Shown here: positions 17,384-26,248 of the stretch, piece by piece
How the letters are laid out: each line of letters begins with the position of its first letter
Numbering within the stretch: position 1 is the stretch's first letter
DNA from: Oceanobacter sp.
GTDB taxonomy: Bacteria > Pseudomonadota > Gammaproteobacteria > Pseudomonadales > Oceanobacteraceae
Direction of reading: 5' to 3'
Assembly (NCBI GenBank): GCA_002733645.1
Contig: NVWL01000048.1
Coordinates: forward strand, 1 to 64,000
DNA length: 64,000 bases
Translations under genes and position numbers: made by a program
Notes under the pieces: generated by a model
What the model was told of the DNA's origin: nothing
Databases searched by the model: none
What the model saw: only the letters and a program-made list of their open reading frames with translations

Positions 17384-20151
17384 AGCATGGAGCGCCAGTC
17401 GTTGTCACTCGTCCAATTTTCTAAGCGTGTTATTTCGGTGGTGACTTTACGCATAGCCGAAGGAAACTCACCGCTACGATTCGCCTTTAATGAGGTTTCA
17501 AACTGTTCGAGCGCAGCACGTAGGGCGGGGATGCCACAGTAACGTGCGGCTCCATGCAGCTTGTGAATCGTTTCGAGTAAGTCATCAAGCGATTCAATTT
17601 CCCAAAAAGTAATGATGTTTTGCTTTTCAGTTTTGAGGCTGGCGATGAGCATTTCAAACATCTCGACCGCAAGCGAGACCGTACCATTTGCGTGTTGTAA
17701 GGCAATCTTGCTACTGAAAATCGTTTGTACGTTTGATGAGGTGGCGTCACGGCCATAGCTACGGTTACCAGTCTCCGTATCCGTGACATACCCTGTCCAG
17801 CGTTCAATAATACGAGCAAGCTGTTCCTGCGATACCGGCTTGGTTTGATAATCATTTAAGCCTGCGGCGATTAATGCTTGGCGCTCGTCAGACATAGCAT
17901 GCGCCGTTAATGCAATCACCGGTATGTTGCCACGTCCCGGCAGTTCACGAATACGACTCGTGGCTTCTGTTCCAGACATTCCCGGCATTTGAATATCCAT
18001 TAAAATCATACTCACACTTTCACGCTCAACGGTGGCAACGGCTTCAAACCCTGAAGCGGCTTGGAGTACCTTTACGCCTAATTCGCCTAGTAGCGTTACT
18101 ACTAATTTCAGGTTGGCTTCGTTATCATCCACGGCAAGTATCGTTGGCCGTGTTTGCAGGGCTGGTTGTATGTCTTTATCGACGACTTCTTCTACTCGGC
18201 CTGTTATCTCTCTCAGAACACTGATCAGTCGCTGCTGAGTAAAGGGGGCTGTAATGATTGGCGTTCCCTTGGGGATAAGGTGCGCTTGTTGTATATCGCC
18301 ATCACGAAGAAGCGCTAAGAAAGGGACGTTATTTTCAGTACAGCGCGCCAGCCAAGCGTGCACGTTAGATTGTTGATCTAATGCATTATCGATACTAATA
18401 ATCGCGGCGTCGGGTGTGAAGTTTTCGCACTGTTCAAAAAACTCTATGCTTTGGGCGCAATGCTTAACGTCGGCCCCACGGCGTTTTAATAATTCGATGG
18501 TGTCGACAGGGGATTCTTCGCTGTCATCAATCATACAAATTTTAAAATCGCTCAACACGGTTGGCAATGGCGGTGTATCGTGATCAAGGCCCGCTTCAAT
18601 CGTGAAAGAAAAAGTAGTCCCGATACTCTCAACACTGTCTACCCGAATGTCGCCATTCATCGCTTCAACCAAGGCTTTTGAAATGATTAATCCAAGGCCT
18701 GTGCCACCATATTGTCGGGCGATACTCGGATCTGCCTGAGAAAACGCCTGAAATAATCGCTCCTGCTGAATTTCACTCATACCAATGCCGGTATCACGAA
18801 CGTCAAACTGAATACTGATATCAGACGCTTCATTACGAATCGGATACACGTTTACAGTCACAGAGCCTTCAGGCGTGAACTTAACGGCGTTGTTTATCAG
18901 GTTGGTAAGAATTTGTTTTAACCGTAGGCGATCACCACAGATAAAGTCAGGAATATCTGGGGAAATATACTGGCGCATTGCAATACCAGAGCTTACAGAT
19001 TCCGGTGCCATTACTTGCATTACCTCCTCGACTAAGTCTCGGAGATTAAAGCTAACATTCTCCAGAATTAACTTACCCGCATCAATTTTAGAGAGGTCTA
19101 AAATGTCGTTAATAATATTGAGAAGATCTTTGGAGGATTTACGAATAGTTTGTAAATAATCATGCTGACGTCCACTTGTCTGAGTGCGAGCGAGTAAATC
19201 AGAGAAACCCAAAATACCATTCAAAGGTGTTCGGATTTCATGGGATACGTTCGCTAAAAATTCAGATTTCGAACGATTTGCTTCCAGTGCTTGTTTATGT
19301 CCTAGGGTCAGTTCGTGATTGCGAATTTCAAGTTCATCAATGGTTTCTTGGCTTTCACGGTTTGATTGCTCAATGTTTTGTTGATATTCAATATCGGCAC
19401 GTTGAATTGCGGAAGCCATCGAGTTGACACCGGAAGCAAGATCTTGAAGTTCGCCGTGTTCTTTAACGTGTACTCGGGTTTCCATTTTTCCAGCGCGAAT
19501 ATCATTCAATGCTTCACTGATGCCTTTAATTGGGTCAGAGATACGGCGCGAGACTCGCATCGCAATGATTGACCCAATTAATAGCGCAATAATAATGATC
19601 GAAAGAGAAGTCGCAAAATGCTGATAGCGAGCAAGACGAGTATTGGCGTTTGATAATTCGATTTCAGCCCAACCCAATAGCTTCATTTCAGACTCGGGTT
19701 GAGTTTGTGCATAAAACTGATCGGACAACTGATCTGCAATCACTAAGTTTTGTGCATAAATAGGTGCTTTAACGCGAATTGATCCAGGGGTTTCTATCAG
19801 TTGAAGTTGGCTTTCTTTTAACATAGTTGAGCCAACACGCTCAGTTATCATGCGAGGGCCTGCATGGGATAGCAGGTTCATTTCCTGATCAAAGAGATTG
19901 ACTGAGCGCACATCCGGCTCTTCTAGCATGTTGTTAGCGATGTTTTGCAAAATACCGATACTGCCCGTCATAACGCCGTATTCGCAGGTAGGTGCAAGCT
20001 GTTTTGCCATCGCTAAAGCGCGTTGCTCTAGAAGGTCAGTGAGGTCGCTAGATCGTCCAGCCACGAAAAACAGCCCCAATACCAGTGACACCAAAATGCC
20101 CGGTAAGAGAGCTGTAAATAGGATGCGGTTGCGAATACTCCAGTTTGTCAT
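17356..20151 (-). CDS. barA: Hybrid sensor histidine kinase BarA/GacS
   Basis: A 931-residue tripartite kinase. A first membrane segment (about 9-28) and a second (about 180-197) bracket a periplasmic sensor, and a HAMP domain follows. The HisKA motif FLANVSHEIRTPLNGILGF carries the autophosphorylated His. ATPase boxes include DTGIGM and GGTGLGL. A degenerate receiver (MIDDSEE) comes next, then a full receiver with LMDIQMPGM. The C-terminal HPt has HKLHGAARYCG. With a GacA/UvrY regulator it would control small RNAs of the Csr/Rsm system. The locus opposite acpS is conserved in Pseudomonas relatives. Confidence 0.95.
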   Translation of the reverse strand: MTNWSIRNRILFTALLPGILVSLVLGLFFVAGRSSDLTDLLEQRALAMAKQLAPTCEYGVMTGSIGILQNIANNMLEEPDVRSVNLFDQEMNLLSHAGPRMITERVGSTMLKESQLQLIETPGSIRVKAPIYAQNLVIADQLSDQFYAQTQPESEMKLLGWAEIELSNANTRLARYQHFATSLSIIIIALLIGSIIAMRVSRRISDPIKGISEALNDIRAGKMETRVHVKEHGELQDLASGVNSMASAIQRADIEYQQNIEQSNRESQETIDELEIRNHELTLGHKQALEANRSKSEFLANVSHEIRTPLNGILGFSDLLARTQTSGRQHDYLQTIRKSSKDLLNIINDILDLSKIDAGKLILENVSFNLRDLVEEVMQVMAPESVSSGIAMRQYISPDIPDFICGDRLRLKQILTNLINNAVKFTPEGSVTVNVYPIRNEASDISIQFDVRDTGIGMSEIQQERLFQAFSQADPSIARQYGGTGLGLIISKALVEAMNGDIRVDSVESIGTTFSFTIEAGLDHDTPPLPTVLSDFKICMIDDSEESPVDTIELLKRRGADVKHCAQSIEFFEQCENFTPDAAIISIDNALDQQSNVHAWLARCTENNVPFLALLRDGDIQQAHLIPKGTPIITAPFTQQRLISVLREITGRVEEVVDKDIQPALQTRPTILAVDDNEANLKLVVTLLGELGVKVLQAASGFEAVATVERESVSMILMDIQMPGMSGTEATSRIRELPGRGNIPVIALTAHAMSDERQALIAAGLNDYQTKPVSQEQLARIIERWTGYVTDTETGNRSYGRDATSSNVQTIFSSKIALQHANGTVSLAVEMFEMLIASLKTEKQNIITFWEIESLDDLLETIHKLHGAARYCGIPALRAALEQFETSLKANRSGEFPSAMRKVTTEITRLENWTSDNDWRSMLQEESTANA

Positions 20152-20299
20152 ATTCCGGACGCGTTGATAGTCAAAGATGCAGAATATAGTTGTGGCATAG
20201 TGAGTGCAAACGAAACCGCTACCGTATGAGAAGTGTTCGAGGTGTCATCGGTCTTTCAACTGGGTAGAATGTCGCCTTTCAATGATTCAGGTGCTCCCA

Positions 20300-21205
20300 A
20301 TGACCAATGTTCGTTATCCAACCATTGCCGATTGTGTTGGGAATACTCCGCTTGTCAGGTTACAGCGTATGTTGCCAGAAGGATCAAGCAACACCGTCTT
20401 GCTTAAGCTTGAAGGCAACAACCCCGCGGGTTCGGTGAAAGATCGTCCGGCGTTATCCATGATTCAGCGAGCCGAAGAGCGTGGCGACATTAATCCCGGT
20501 GACATATTAATCGAAGCTACGAGTGGTAATACCGGTATTGCGTTAGCCATGGCGGCGGCGATTATGGGCTACCGCATGATATTAATCATGCCGGATAACG
20601 CGACCATGGAACGCCGTTGGGCGATGGAAGCTTACGGCGCTGAATTGATATTGGTTTCCAAAGAAGAAGGCATGGAAGGGGCGCGTGACCTTGCAGCTAA
20701 CATGGAAAAAGCGGGCAAAGGTATTGTTCTTAACCAATTCGGAAACTTAGACAATCCAGAGGCGCATTACCTGGGAACGGGGCCCGAAATCTGGCAGCAG
20801 ACGCAAGGCCAGATCACCCATTTTGTCAGCTCAATGGGTACAACGGGAACGATTATGGGGACATCTCGTTACCTGAAGGAACAGAACCCAGAAATATGCA
20901 TCGTTGGTTTGCAGCCTTCAGATGGTGCCGCCATACCGGGAATCCGTCGTTGGCCACAAGAATACTTACCGACCATCTTTGATAAAAGCCGTGTTGATCG
21001 AGTGCTAGACATCGGTCAACAAGAAGCAGAAGACACCATGAGGGCGCTTGCCCGTCGTGAAGGTATTTTTTGTGGCGTTTCTTCCGGTGGCTCTGTTGCG
21101 GCGGCGTTGGCTCTCGCTCAAGAATTAGAAAACGCAACGATCGTAGCCATTGTTTGTGATCGCGGAGATCGCTACCTATCGTCTGGTGTGTTCGCTCCAT
21201 CTTGA
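20300..21205 (+). CDS. cysM: Cysteine synthase B
   Basis: A 301-residue PLP enzyme of the O-acetylserine sulfhydrylase family, closest in pattern to CysM. GNTPLVRLQR, the PLP lysine in NPAGSVKDR, the substrate loop TSGNTG and the late CGVSSGGS are present. It makes cysteine from O-acetylserine and sulfide or thiosulfate, fed by CysE (39610-40437). The ATG at 20300 is preferred because AGGTG lies seven bases upstream and the N-terminus then matches the family; an in-frame start at 20204 would add 32 unrelated residues. It is divergent from barA. Confidence 0.93.
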   Translation: MTNVRYPTIADCVGNTPLVRLQRMLPEGSSNTVLLKLEGNNPAGSVKDRPALSMIQRAEERGDINPGDILIEATSGNTGIALAMAAAIMGYRMILIMPDNATMERRWAMEAYGAELILVSKEEGMEGARDLAANMEKAGKGIVLNQFGNLDNPEAHYLGTGPEIWQQTQGQITHFVSSMGTTGTIMGTSRYLKEQNPEICIVGLQPSDGAAIPGIRRWPQEYLPTIFDKSRVDRVLDIGQQEAEDTMRALARREGIFCGVSSGGSVAAALALAQELENATIVAIVCDRGDRYLSSGVFAPS

Positions 21206-21259
21206 ATTTAGACCCTTTCGCCCCAATATGGGGCAGTACACTACAACTCAGAGTTCGTC

Positions 21260-22582
21260 GTGAATCAAAAAGCCAATGGCCGTGTGGTCACCCTTACTAT
21301 TGATAATTTAACGTCTGAAGGTCAGGGCGTCGGGCGTCTTGGGCGTGATGTGTATTTCGTACCGGGTGCGTTGCCGGGCGAAACAGTGACGGCGCGGATG
21401 GATAAACGCAGCAAAAAAATCTGGCATACCCGATTAGTGGAGGTTCTTACGGCTTCCCCCAACAGAATCGAGCCGCTCTGTCCGCACTTTCAGCGTTGTG
21501 GCGGCTGTCACTTACAGCATCTTAATTACGACGCGCAGGTTGAGTTTAAACAGCAGCGTGTCGCACGTGAGTTGTCTCGACAAAAAGTAGATATTCCGCA
21601 GTGGCAGGCACCATTGCTCGATAATCCTTGGCATTATCGCCGTAAAGCACGTCTGGGTGTGCGCTCCAGTAAAGAGCAAAAACAAAATTACGTTGGCTTT
21701 CGTGAGGAAGGCTCTGCGCACTTAACCAATATCAGTGAATGCTTGGTGTTGCCTCAACACCCCGCACTTAACTGGGATGCGTGGCGAGACCTTATTGGTA
21801 CGCTAGACGCAGCTAGCTTGATTACTCAGATAGAACCTTTGTGGGCTGATAATGCCCTAGTGTTTGTACTGCGTGTGCTTAAGCCACTGTCAGAAGGGGA
21901 TCAACGCAAGCTCAGTGCAGCCTTTGATGACTGGCAAAGCCAAGTACCTGAACGTTCATTGCAACTTTGGGTACGTACCGAAAAAAATGCCGATCCTAGC
22001 TGCGTATGGCCGCAAACGCCGGAAACCATTTGGCATGAGGTCGAAGGGCTGAAACTTAAAATTCAAGCCGACGACTTTATTCAAGTAAATGCGGCCATCA
22101 ATAAAAAAATGGTAGCTCAAGCATTAGCTTGGCTGGCACCACAAGAAAATGAAGTGATTTGGGATTTATTTGCAGGTCATGGCAACTTTTCGATGCCGCT
22201 GGCAACTCATTGTCGACAAGTCGTTGCAGTAGAAGGGCAAGAGGGTATGGTAGCTAGCTTAACGCAGCAGGCGGAAAAGTTGGCCCTTAGCTTGCAGGCA
22301 AAACGGGCAGATTTATCTGTTGAAGGTGCATTGTCGATATTGCCAGCACCCGATGCCGTATTACTTGATCCGCCACGAGCGGGAGCCGCGGCTTTGATGC
22401 CCGAGTTAATTCGCCGTAAGGTTGGCCGCATCCTCTATGTATCGTGCGACGCTGCCACCTTAGCGCGAGACCTCAGTATGCTGGCAACATATTATAAAGT
22501 GACCAACGCAGGAATTATGGATATGTTCCCACAGACGCACCATGTTGAAACCATGGTGATGCTGGAGTACCGGGGTAAATAA
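21260..22582 (+). CDS. rlmD: 23S rRNA (uracil-1939-C5)-methyltransferase RlmD
   Basis: A 440-residue RNA m5U methyltransferase. An N-terminal TRAM domain (RVVTLTIDNLTSEGQGVGR) precedes the 4Fe-4S cysteines in CPHFQRCGGC. The SAM motif DLFAGHGNFS and the catalytic cysteine in LYVSCDAATLARDL follow. It methylates U1939 of 23S rRNA. Translation starts at GTG. Its stop overlaps the relA ATG by one base (TAATGG). The rlmD-relA-mazG order is conserved in gammaproteobacteria. Confidence 0.96.
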   Translation: MNQKANGRVVTLTIDNLTSEGQGVGRLGRDVYFVPGALPGETVTARMDKRSKKIWHTRLVEVLTASPNRIEPLCPHFQRCGGCHLQHLNYDAQVEFKQQRVARELSRQKVDIPQWQAPLLDNPWHYRRKARLGVRSSKEQKQNYVGFREEGSAHLTNISECLVLPQHPALNWDAWRDLIGTLDAASLITQIEPLWADNALVFVLRVLKPLSEGDQRKLSAAFDDWQSQVPERSLQLWVRTEKNADPSCVWPQTPETIWHEVEGLKLKIQADDFIQVNAAINKKMVAQALAWLAPQENEVIWDLFAGHGNFSMPLATHCRQVVAVEGQEGMVASLTQQAEKLALSLQAKRADLSVEGALSILPAPDAVLLDPPRAGAAALMPELIRRKVGRILYVSCDAATLARDLSMLATYYKVTNAGIMDMFPQTHHVETMVMLEYRGK

Positions 22583-24828
22583 TGGTTAAGGTTCGCGAAG
22601 ATCACCCGCTGCTTCATGACGGCTCATTAGATATTGATCGCTGGCTAGAAACTATTCGTCAGGCATCCGATATCAGGAAGCCAGAAGAATTACGTAATGC
22701 TTTGATACTGGCCAAACAACTGTCAGATGAGGCAATAGCTAACCGTACCTATTGGTCAATTGATAGTGTGCAAATGGGTATCGAAATGGCCCAGATTTTA
22801 ATAGATTTGCGATTAGACAACGCCTCTATTATTTCTGCCATTCTGTATCGTGCCGTGCGAGAAGGGCGCTTATCACTGAAAAAAGTTGAGCGTCAATTTG
22901 GTGAAGAAGTCGCTAAATTAATTGAAGGCGTGTTGCGCATGGCAGCCATTAGCGCGATCCAAAATTCCAGCGACGAAGTCGTACTCGGGCAGCGTGAAGC
23001 GCAGGTTGATAACTTGCGCAAAATGCTAGTTACCATGATTGATGACGTGCGGGTTGCCTTAATCAAGCTGGCAGAAAGAACGTCTGCGATTCGTGCCGTT
23101 AAAGATGCGCCTGAAGATAAACGCCGTAAAGTCGCCGATGAAGTATTTAATATTTATGCGCCACTCGCTCATAGATTAGGTATTGGTCACTTAAAGTGGG
23201 AGCTAGAAGATTTATCATTCCGCTATTTAAAACCGGATGCATACAAAAAAATTGCCTCGTTACTCGATGAGAAACGCCTTGCCCGGCAGGGGTACGTCGA
23301 GACGGTTGTGCAAACCATGCGTGACGAAATCGGCAGTGCAGGTATTCGCTGCGATGTGTATGGCCGAGCCAAACACATTTACAGCATCTGGCGAAAAATG
23401 AGTCGCAAGAATCTCGATTTTACGCAGATTTATGATATTCGAGCCGTACGCATATTAGTCCCAGAAATTCGCGATTGTTACGCGACATTAGGTATTGTGC
23501 ACTCATTGTGGCGGCACATCTCGAATGAGTTTGACGACTACATCGCCAACCCGAAAGAAAACGGATATCGCTCATTACATACTGCGGTGGTTGGGCCGGA
23601 AGGCAAAGTCCTAGAGGTGCAAATTCGTACACACCAAATGCATGAAGATGCAGAGCTGGGTGTCTGCGCTCATTGGCTTTATAAAGGCACCGACCTCAAT
23701 GCCAAAGACCAAGGTTATGAACAAAAAATAGCCTGGCTGCGTCAGGTACTTGAATGGCAAGAAGACCTTGATGATTTACCGCGCTTTATAGGAGAGTTAC
23801 GTTCAGACATCGATCCTGATCGTATTTATGTCTTCACGCCAGACGGGCATGTGGTGGATTTACCACCCAAAGCAACACCGCTAGATTTTGCTTATCGAGT
23901 GCATACCGAGGTAGGAAATAAATGCCGTGGCGCTAAAGTGAACGGGCGTATTGTTCCGCTCACACGTCTATTAAATACCGGCGAACAAATTGAAATTTTA
24001 ACGCATCCAAATGCTCATCCTAGTCGTGACTGGTTGTACCCAGATGCTGGGTATATTCATACCACACGTGCACGAGCCAAAGTAGCACATTGGTTTAAAT
24101 TGCAAGATCGAGATAAAAATATTGAAGAAGGCCGTCACATGGTGCTTCGAGAAATAGATCGACTTGATCTTGTTGATGAGCCATTACATGACATTGCGCA
24201 GCGTTTAAATATGCGTAATGTTGAAGACATGTATGCGGCGGTAGGGGCAGGTGATTTACGACTTGGGCAAATTGTTCATCAGTTATTAAAACAAGCCGAT
24301 ACCAGCAGTCATCAGCAGCAGGAATTGCCTCTACTGCGTCGTCACGATACCTCAAGTCAGCCGAATGACGGCGGTGACGTTGTTATCGAAGGCGTTGGTA
24401 ATTTAATGACACAAATTGCTTCATGTTGTCACCCGGTACCTGGGGACGATATTCGTGGCTACGTGACGTTAGGGCGTGGGGTTACGGTGCATCGCAGTGA
24501 TTGTGAAAACTTATTGCACTTAGCCTCCATCGAATCACGCAAAGTGTTGCAAGTTAGCTGGGGTCATCGTCCGGGTAAAATGTACCCGGTGGAAATGGCC
24601 ATTCATGCTTATGACCGTGCCGGTTTATTAAGTGATGTAAGTTCGTTACTCGCTAACGAAAAGGTCAATGTTGTTGCTGTAACCACACGCTCTGACCAAG
24701 GCGAAAATACAGCGGCCATGAATTTAACCGTAGAAGTCGACAGTCTTGAACGGCTGGCTCGTGTGATGAGTAAAATTGAGCAACTTCCCAACGTGTTGAG
24801 TACACGTCGTATTCGAGCGGGTGGTTAA
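22582..24828 (+). CDS. relA: GTP pyrophosphokinase RelA
   Basis: A 748-residue ribosome-associated (p)ppGpp synthetase. The pseudo-hydrolase domain lacks the His-Asp metal motif (AILYRAVREG where SpoT has HDAVED). The synthetase domain has YDIRAVRILV and ENGYRSLHTAVVGPEG. A TGS domain (IYVFTPDGHVVDLP), a conserved cysteine region (ASCCHPVPGDDIRGY) and a C-terminal ACT domain follow. It makes the alarmone when uncharged tRNA enters the ribosome. It overlaps rlmD and lies three bases before mazG. Confidence 0.97.
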   Translation: MVKVREDHPLLHDGSLDIDRWLETIRQASDIRKPEELRNALILAKQLSDEAIANRTYWSIDSVQMGIEMAQILIDLRLDNASIISAILYRAVREGRLSLKKVERQFGEEVAKLIEGVLRMAAISAIQNSSDEVVLGQREAQVDNLRKMLVTMIDDVRVALIKLAERTSAIRAVKDAPEDKRRKVADEVFNIYAPLAHRLGIGHLKWELEDLSFRYLKPDAYKKIASLLDEKRLARQGYVETVVQTMRDEIGSAGIRCDVYGRAKHIYSIWRKMSRKNLDFTQIYDIRAVRILVPEIRDCYATLGIVHSLWRHISNEFDDYIANPKENGYRSLHTAVVGPEGKVLEVQIRTHQMHEDAELGVCAHWLYKGTDLNAKDQGYEQKIAWLRQVLEWQEDLDDLPRFIGELRSDIDPDRIYVFTPDGHVVDLPPKATPLDFAYRVHTEVGNKCRGAKVNGRIVPLTRLLNTGEQIEILTHPNAHPSRDWLYPDAGYIHTTRARAKVAHWFKLQDRDKNIEEGRHMVLREIDRLDLVDEPLHDIAQRLNMRNVEDMYAAVGAGDLRLGQIVHQLLKQADTSSHQQQELPLLRRHDTSSQPNDGGDVVIEGVGNLMTQIASCCHPVPGDDIRGYVTLGRGVTVHRSDCENLLHLASIESRKVLQVSWGHRPGKMYPVEMAIHAYDRAGLLSDVSSLLANEKVNVVAVTTRSDQGENTAAMNLTVEVDSLERLARVMSKIEQLPNVLSTRRIRAGG

Positions 24829-24831
24829 ATA

Positions 24832-25650
24832 ATGCACACAATAGACGATCTTTTGTATTTGATGGGACGGTTGCGCAATCCAGAAACAGGCTGCCCATGG
24901 GATTTAAAACAAGACTTTGCCAGCATATTACCGCATACCCTTGAAGAGGCGTATGAAGTTGCTGATGCCATTGAGCGTCAAGACTGGCCGCATTTAGAAG
25001 AAGAATTAGGCGATTTATTATTCCAAGTTATTTTCTACGGACAAATGGCCGATGAGAAAGGCTGGTTTAATCTACACAGCATTGTTGATCGTTTAGTTAG
25101 CAAACTGGTTCGTCGTCATCCACATGTATTTCCAAAAGGGACACTGGCGAGTGAGCGCCAGCCTAGTGAAGTGTTTGATGACGATCAAATCAATCAGCGC
25201 TGGGAAGATATAAAGCGAGAAGAAAAATCTTCCGAAGACGCTGATGTTCGAGTATTAGACCAAGTTCCCGCGACACTGCCGTCGATTACCCGCGCGTACA
25301 AACTGCAAAAAAAAGCCTCATCCGTCGGTTTTGATTGGCCGCAAGGGGATGAGGGGGTATTAGCTAAAATTCGTGAAGAGTTAGACGAAGTGGTGGTTGA
25401 GTTAGAGGCAGGTAATAAGCCCTTGCTGGAAAAAGAAATCGGCGATTTAATCTTTGCCGTTATTAACCTAGCTCGTCACAATGGCATTAATCCGGATACG
25501 GCACTGCGTGGTACGAACCAGCGTTTCTATCATCGTTTTTCTTATGTCGAAGACACAGCAAAAGAAGCCGGTGGCTGGGGCGAGCTGTCGGCAGATACGA
25601 TGGAAAACGCTTGGCAGCAGGCCAAGCGTGCGCTACAAGAAAACGACTGA
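24832..25650 (+). CDS. mazG: Nucleoside triphosphate pyrophosphohydrolase MazG
   Basis: A 272-residue tandem-domain MazG. The metal-binding pattern is visible in TLEEAYEVADAI with EEELGDLLFQV in the N-terminal half and again in IREELDEVVVEL with EKEIGDLIFAV in the C-terminal half. It hydrolyses canonical and damaged NTPs, and in E. coli it affects ppGpp levels after starvation, which fits its place three bases behind relA. Confidence 0.96.
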   Translation: MHTIDDLLYLMGRLRNPETGCPWDLKQDFASILPHTLEEAYEVADAIERQDWPHLEEELGDLLFQVIFYGQMADEKGWFNLHSIVDRLVSKLVRRHPHVFPKGTLASERQPSEVFDDDQINQRWEDIKREEKSSEDADVRVLDQVPATLPSITRAYKLQKKASSVGFDWPQGDEGVLAKIREELDEVVVELEAGNKPLLEKEIGDLIFAVINLARHNGINPDTALRGTNQRFYHRFSYVEDTAKEAGGWGELSADTMENAWQQAKRALQEND

Positions 25651-25700
25651 AATTATGGCGCTGCTCAGTGCAGTTGTAACGAAAATTTCAACGTTAAATA

Positions 25701-26033
25701 CTAATGATGACCTTCAGATAACTCTTGAAGATGCTTACGGGATAACCGCAAAAACTTAGGTGTTAGCCCAACGTCTTCGTACATAGGGAAGCCATCCTCG
25801 TCTTTGGCAATGACTTTTTCCCCGGCGACGTAAGGAAAACCAGAGGCTAGGTCATCCAGTGCAGCGCTAATCACATCGCGTAGTAATTGCTCTTTGGTCA
25901 TTGAGGGAAACATTTCAGATAAAGCTTCAATCCGTGCCGCATCCCCGACCGATAACGGTAAACTGTATTTTTGGTCAGTCAGTTCTGCACCAAACTCTTC
26001 CTGCCAATGTTTCATAAGCTTTTGAACTTTCAT
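25701..26033 (-). CDS. Conserved hypothetical protein
   Basis: A 110-residue protein beginning MKVQKLMKHWQEEFGAELT, with a mid segment DAARIEALSEMFPSMTKEQLLRDVISAALDDL and a C-terminal LTPKFLRLSRKHLQEL. It resembles a small family of Pseudomonas-type hypothetical proteins that have been labelled as pilus-related without evidence that I can see. The helical central region could be a ribbon-helix-helix-like or dimerisation fold. It is convergent with mazG, 50 bases away, and divergent from ppc. No function is assigned. Confidence 0.7.
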   Translation of the reverse strand: MKVQKLMKHWQEEFGAELTDQKYSLPLSVGDAARIEALSEMFPSMTKEQLLRDVISAALDDLASGFPYVAGEKVIAKDEDGFPMYEDVGLTPKFLRLSRKHLQELSEGHH

Positions 26034-26248
26034 CGCTGAATTCCCTTAACCTAGTTAACCCAGATAATCACTTTGGTGTTTGGTCTCTTAGTTATGGCAA
26101 AAGTTTCATCAAACGTCACTCATTTCTGGAAACATTGGCAGATCAATCAACTAAGGAAGAGAGCAAACGATTAGCTAAGTTTGGCAATGACTTGAGTTTC
26201 CGCCATTTTGGAGCACACTGAATACATCGAAAGAATGAGGAGTATCTG

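Noticed and set aside
17910-18224. Forward open frame opposite the BarA receiver domain
   Set aside because: Frame shadow inside a well-supported kinase, with no start signal or family match.
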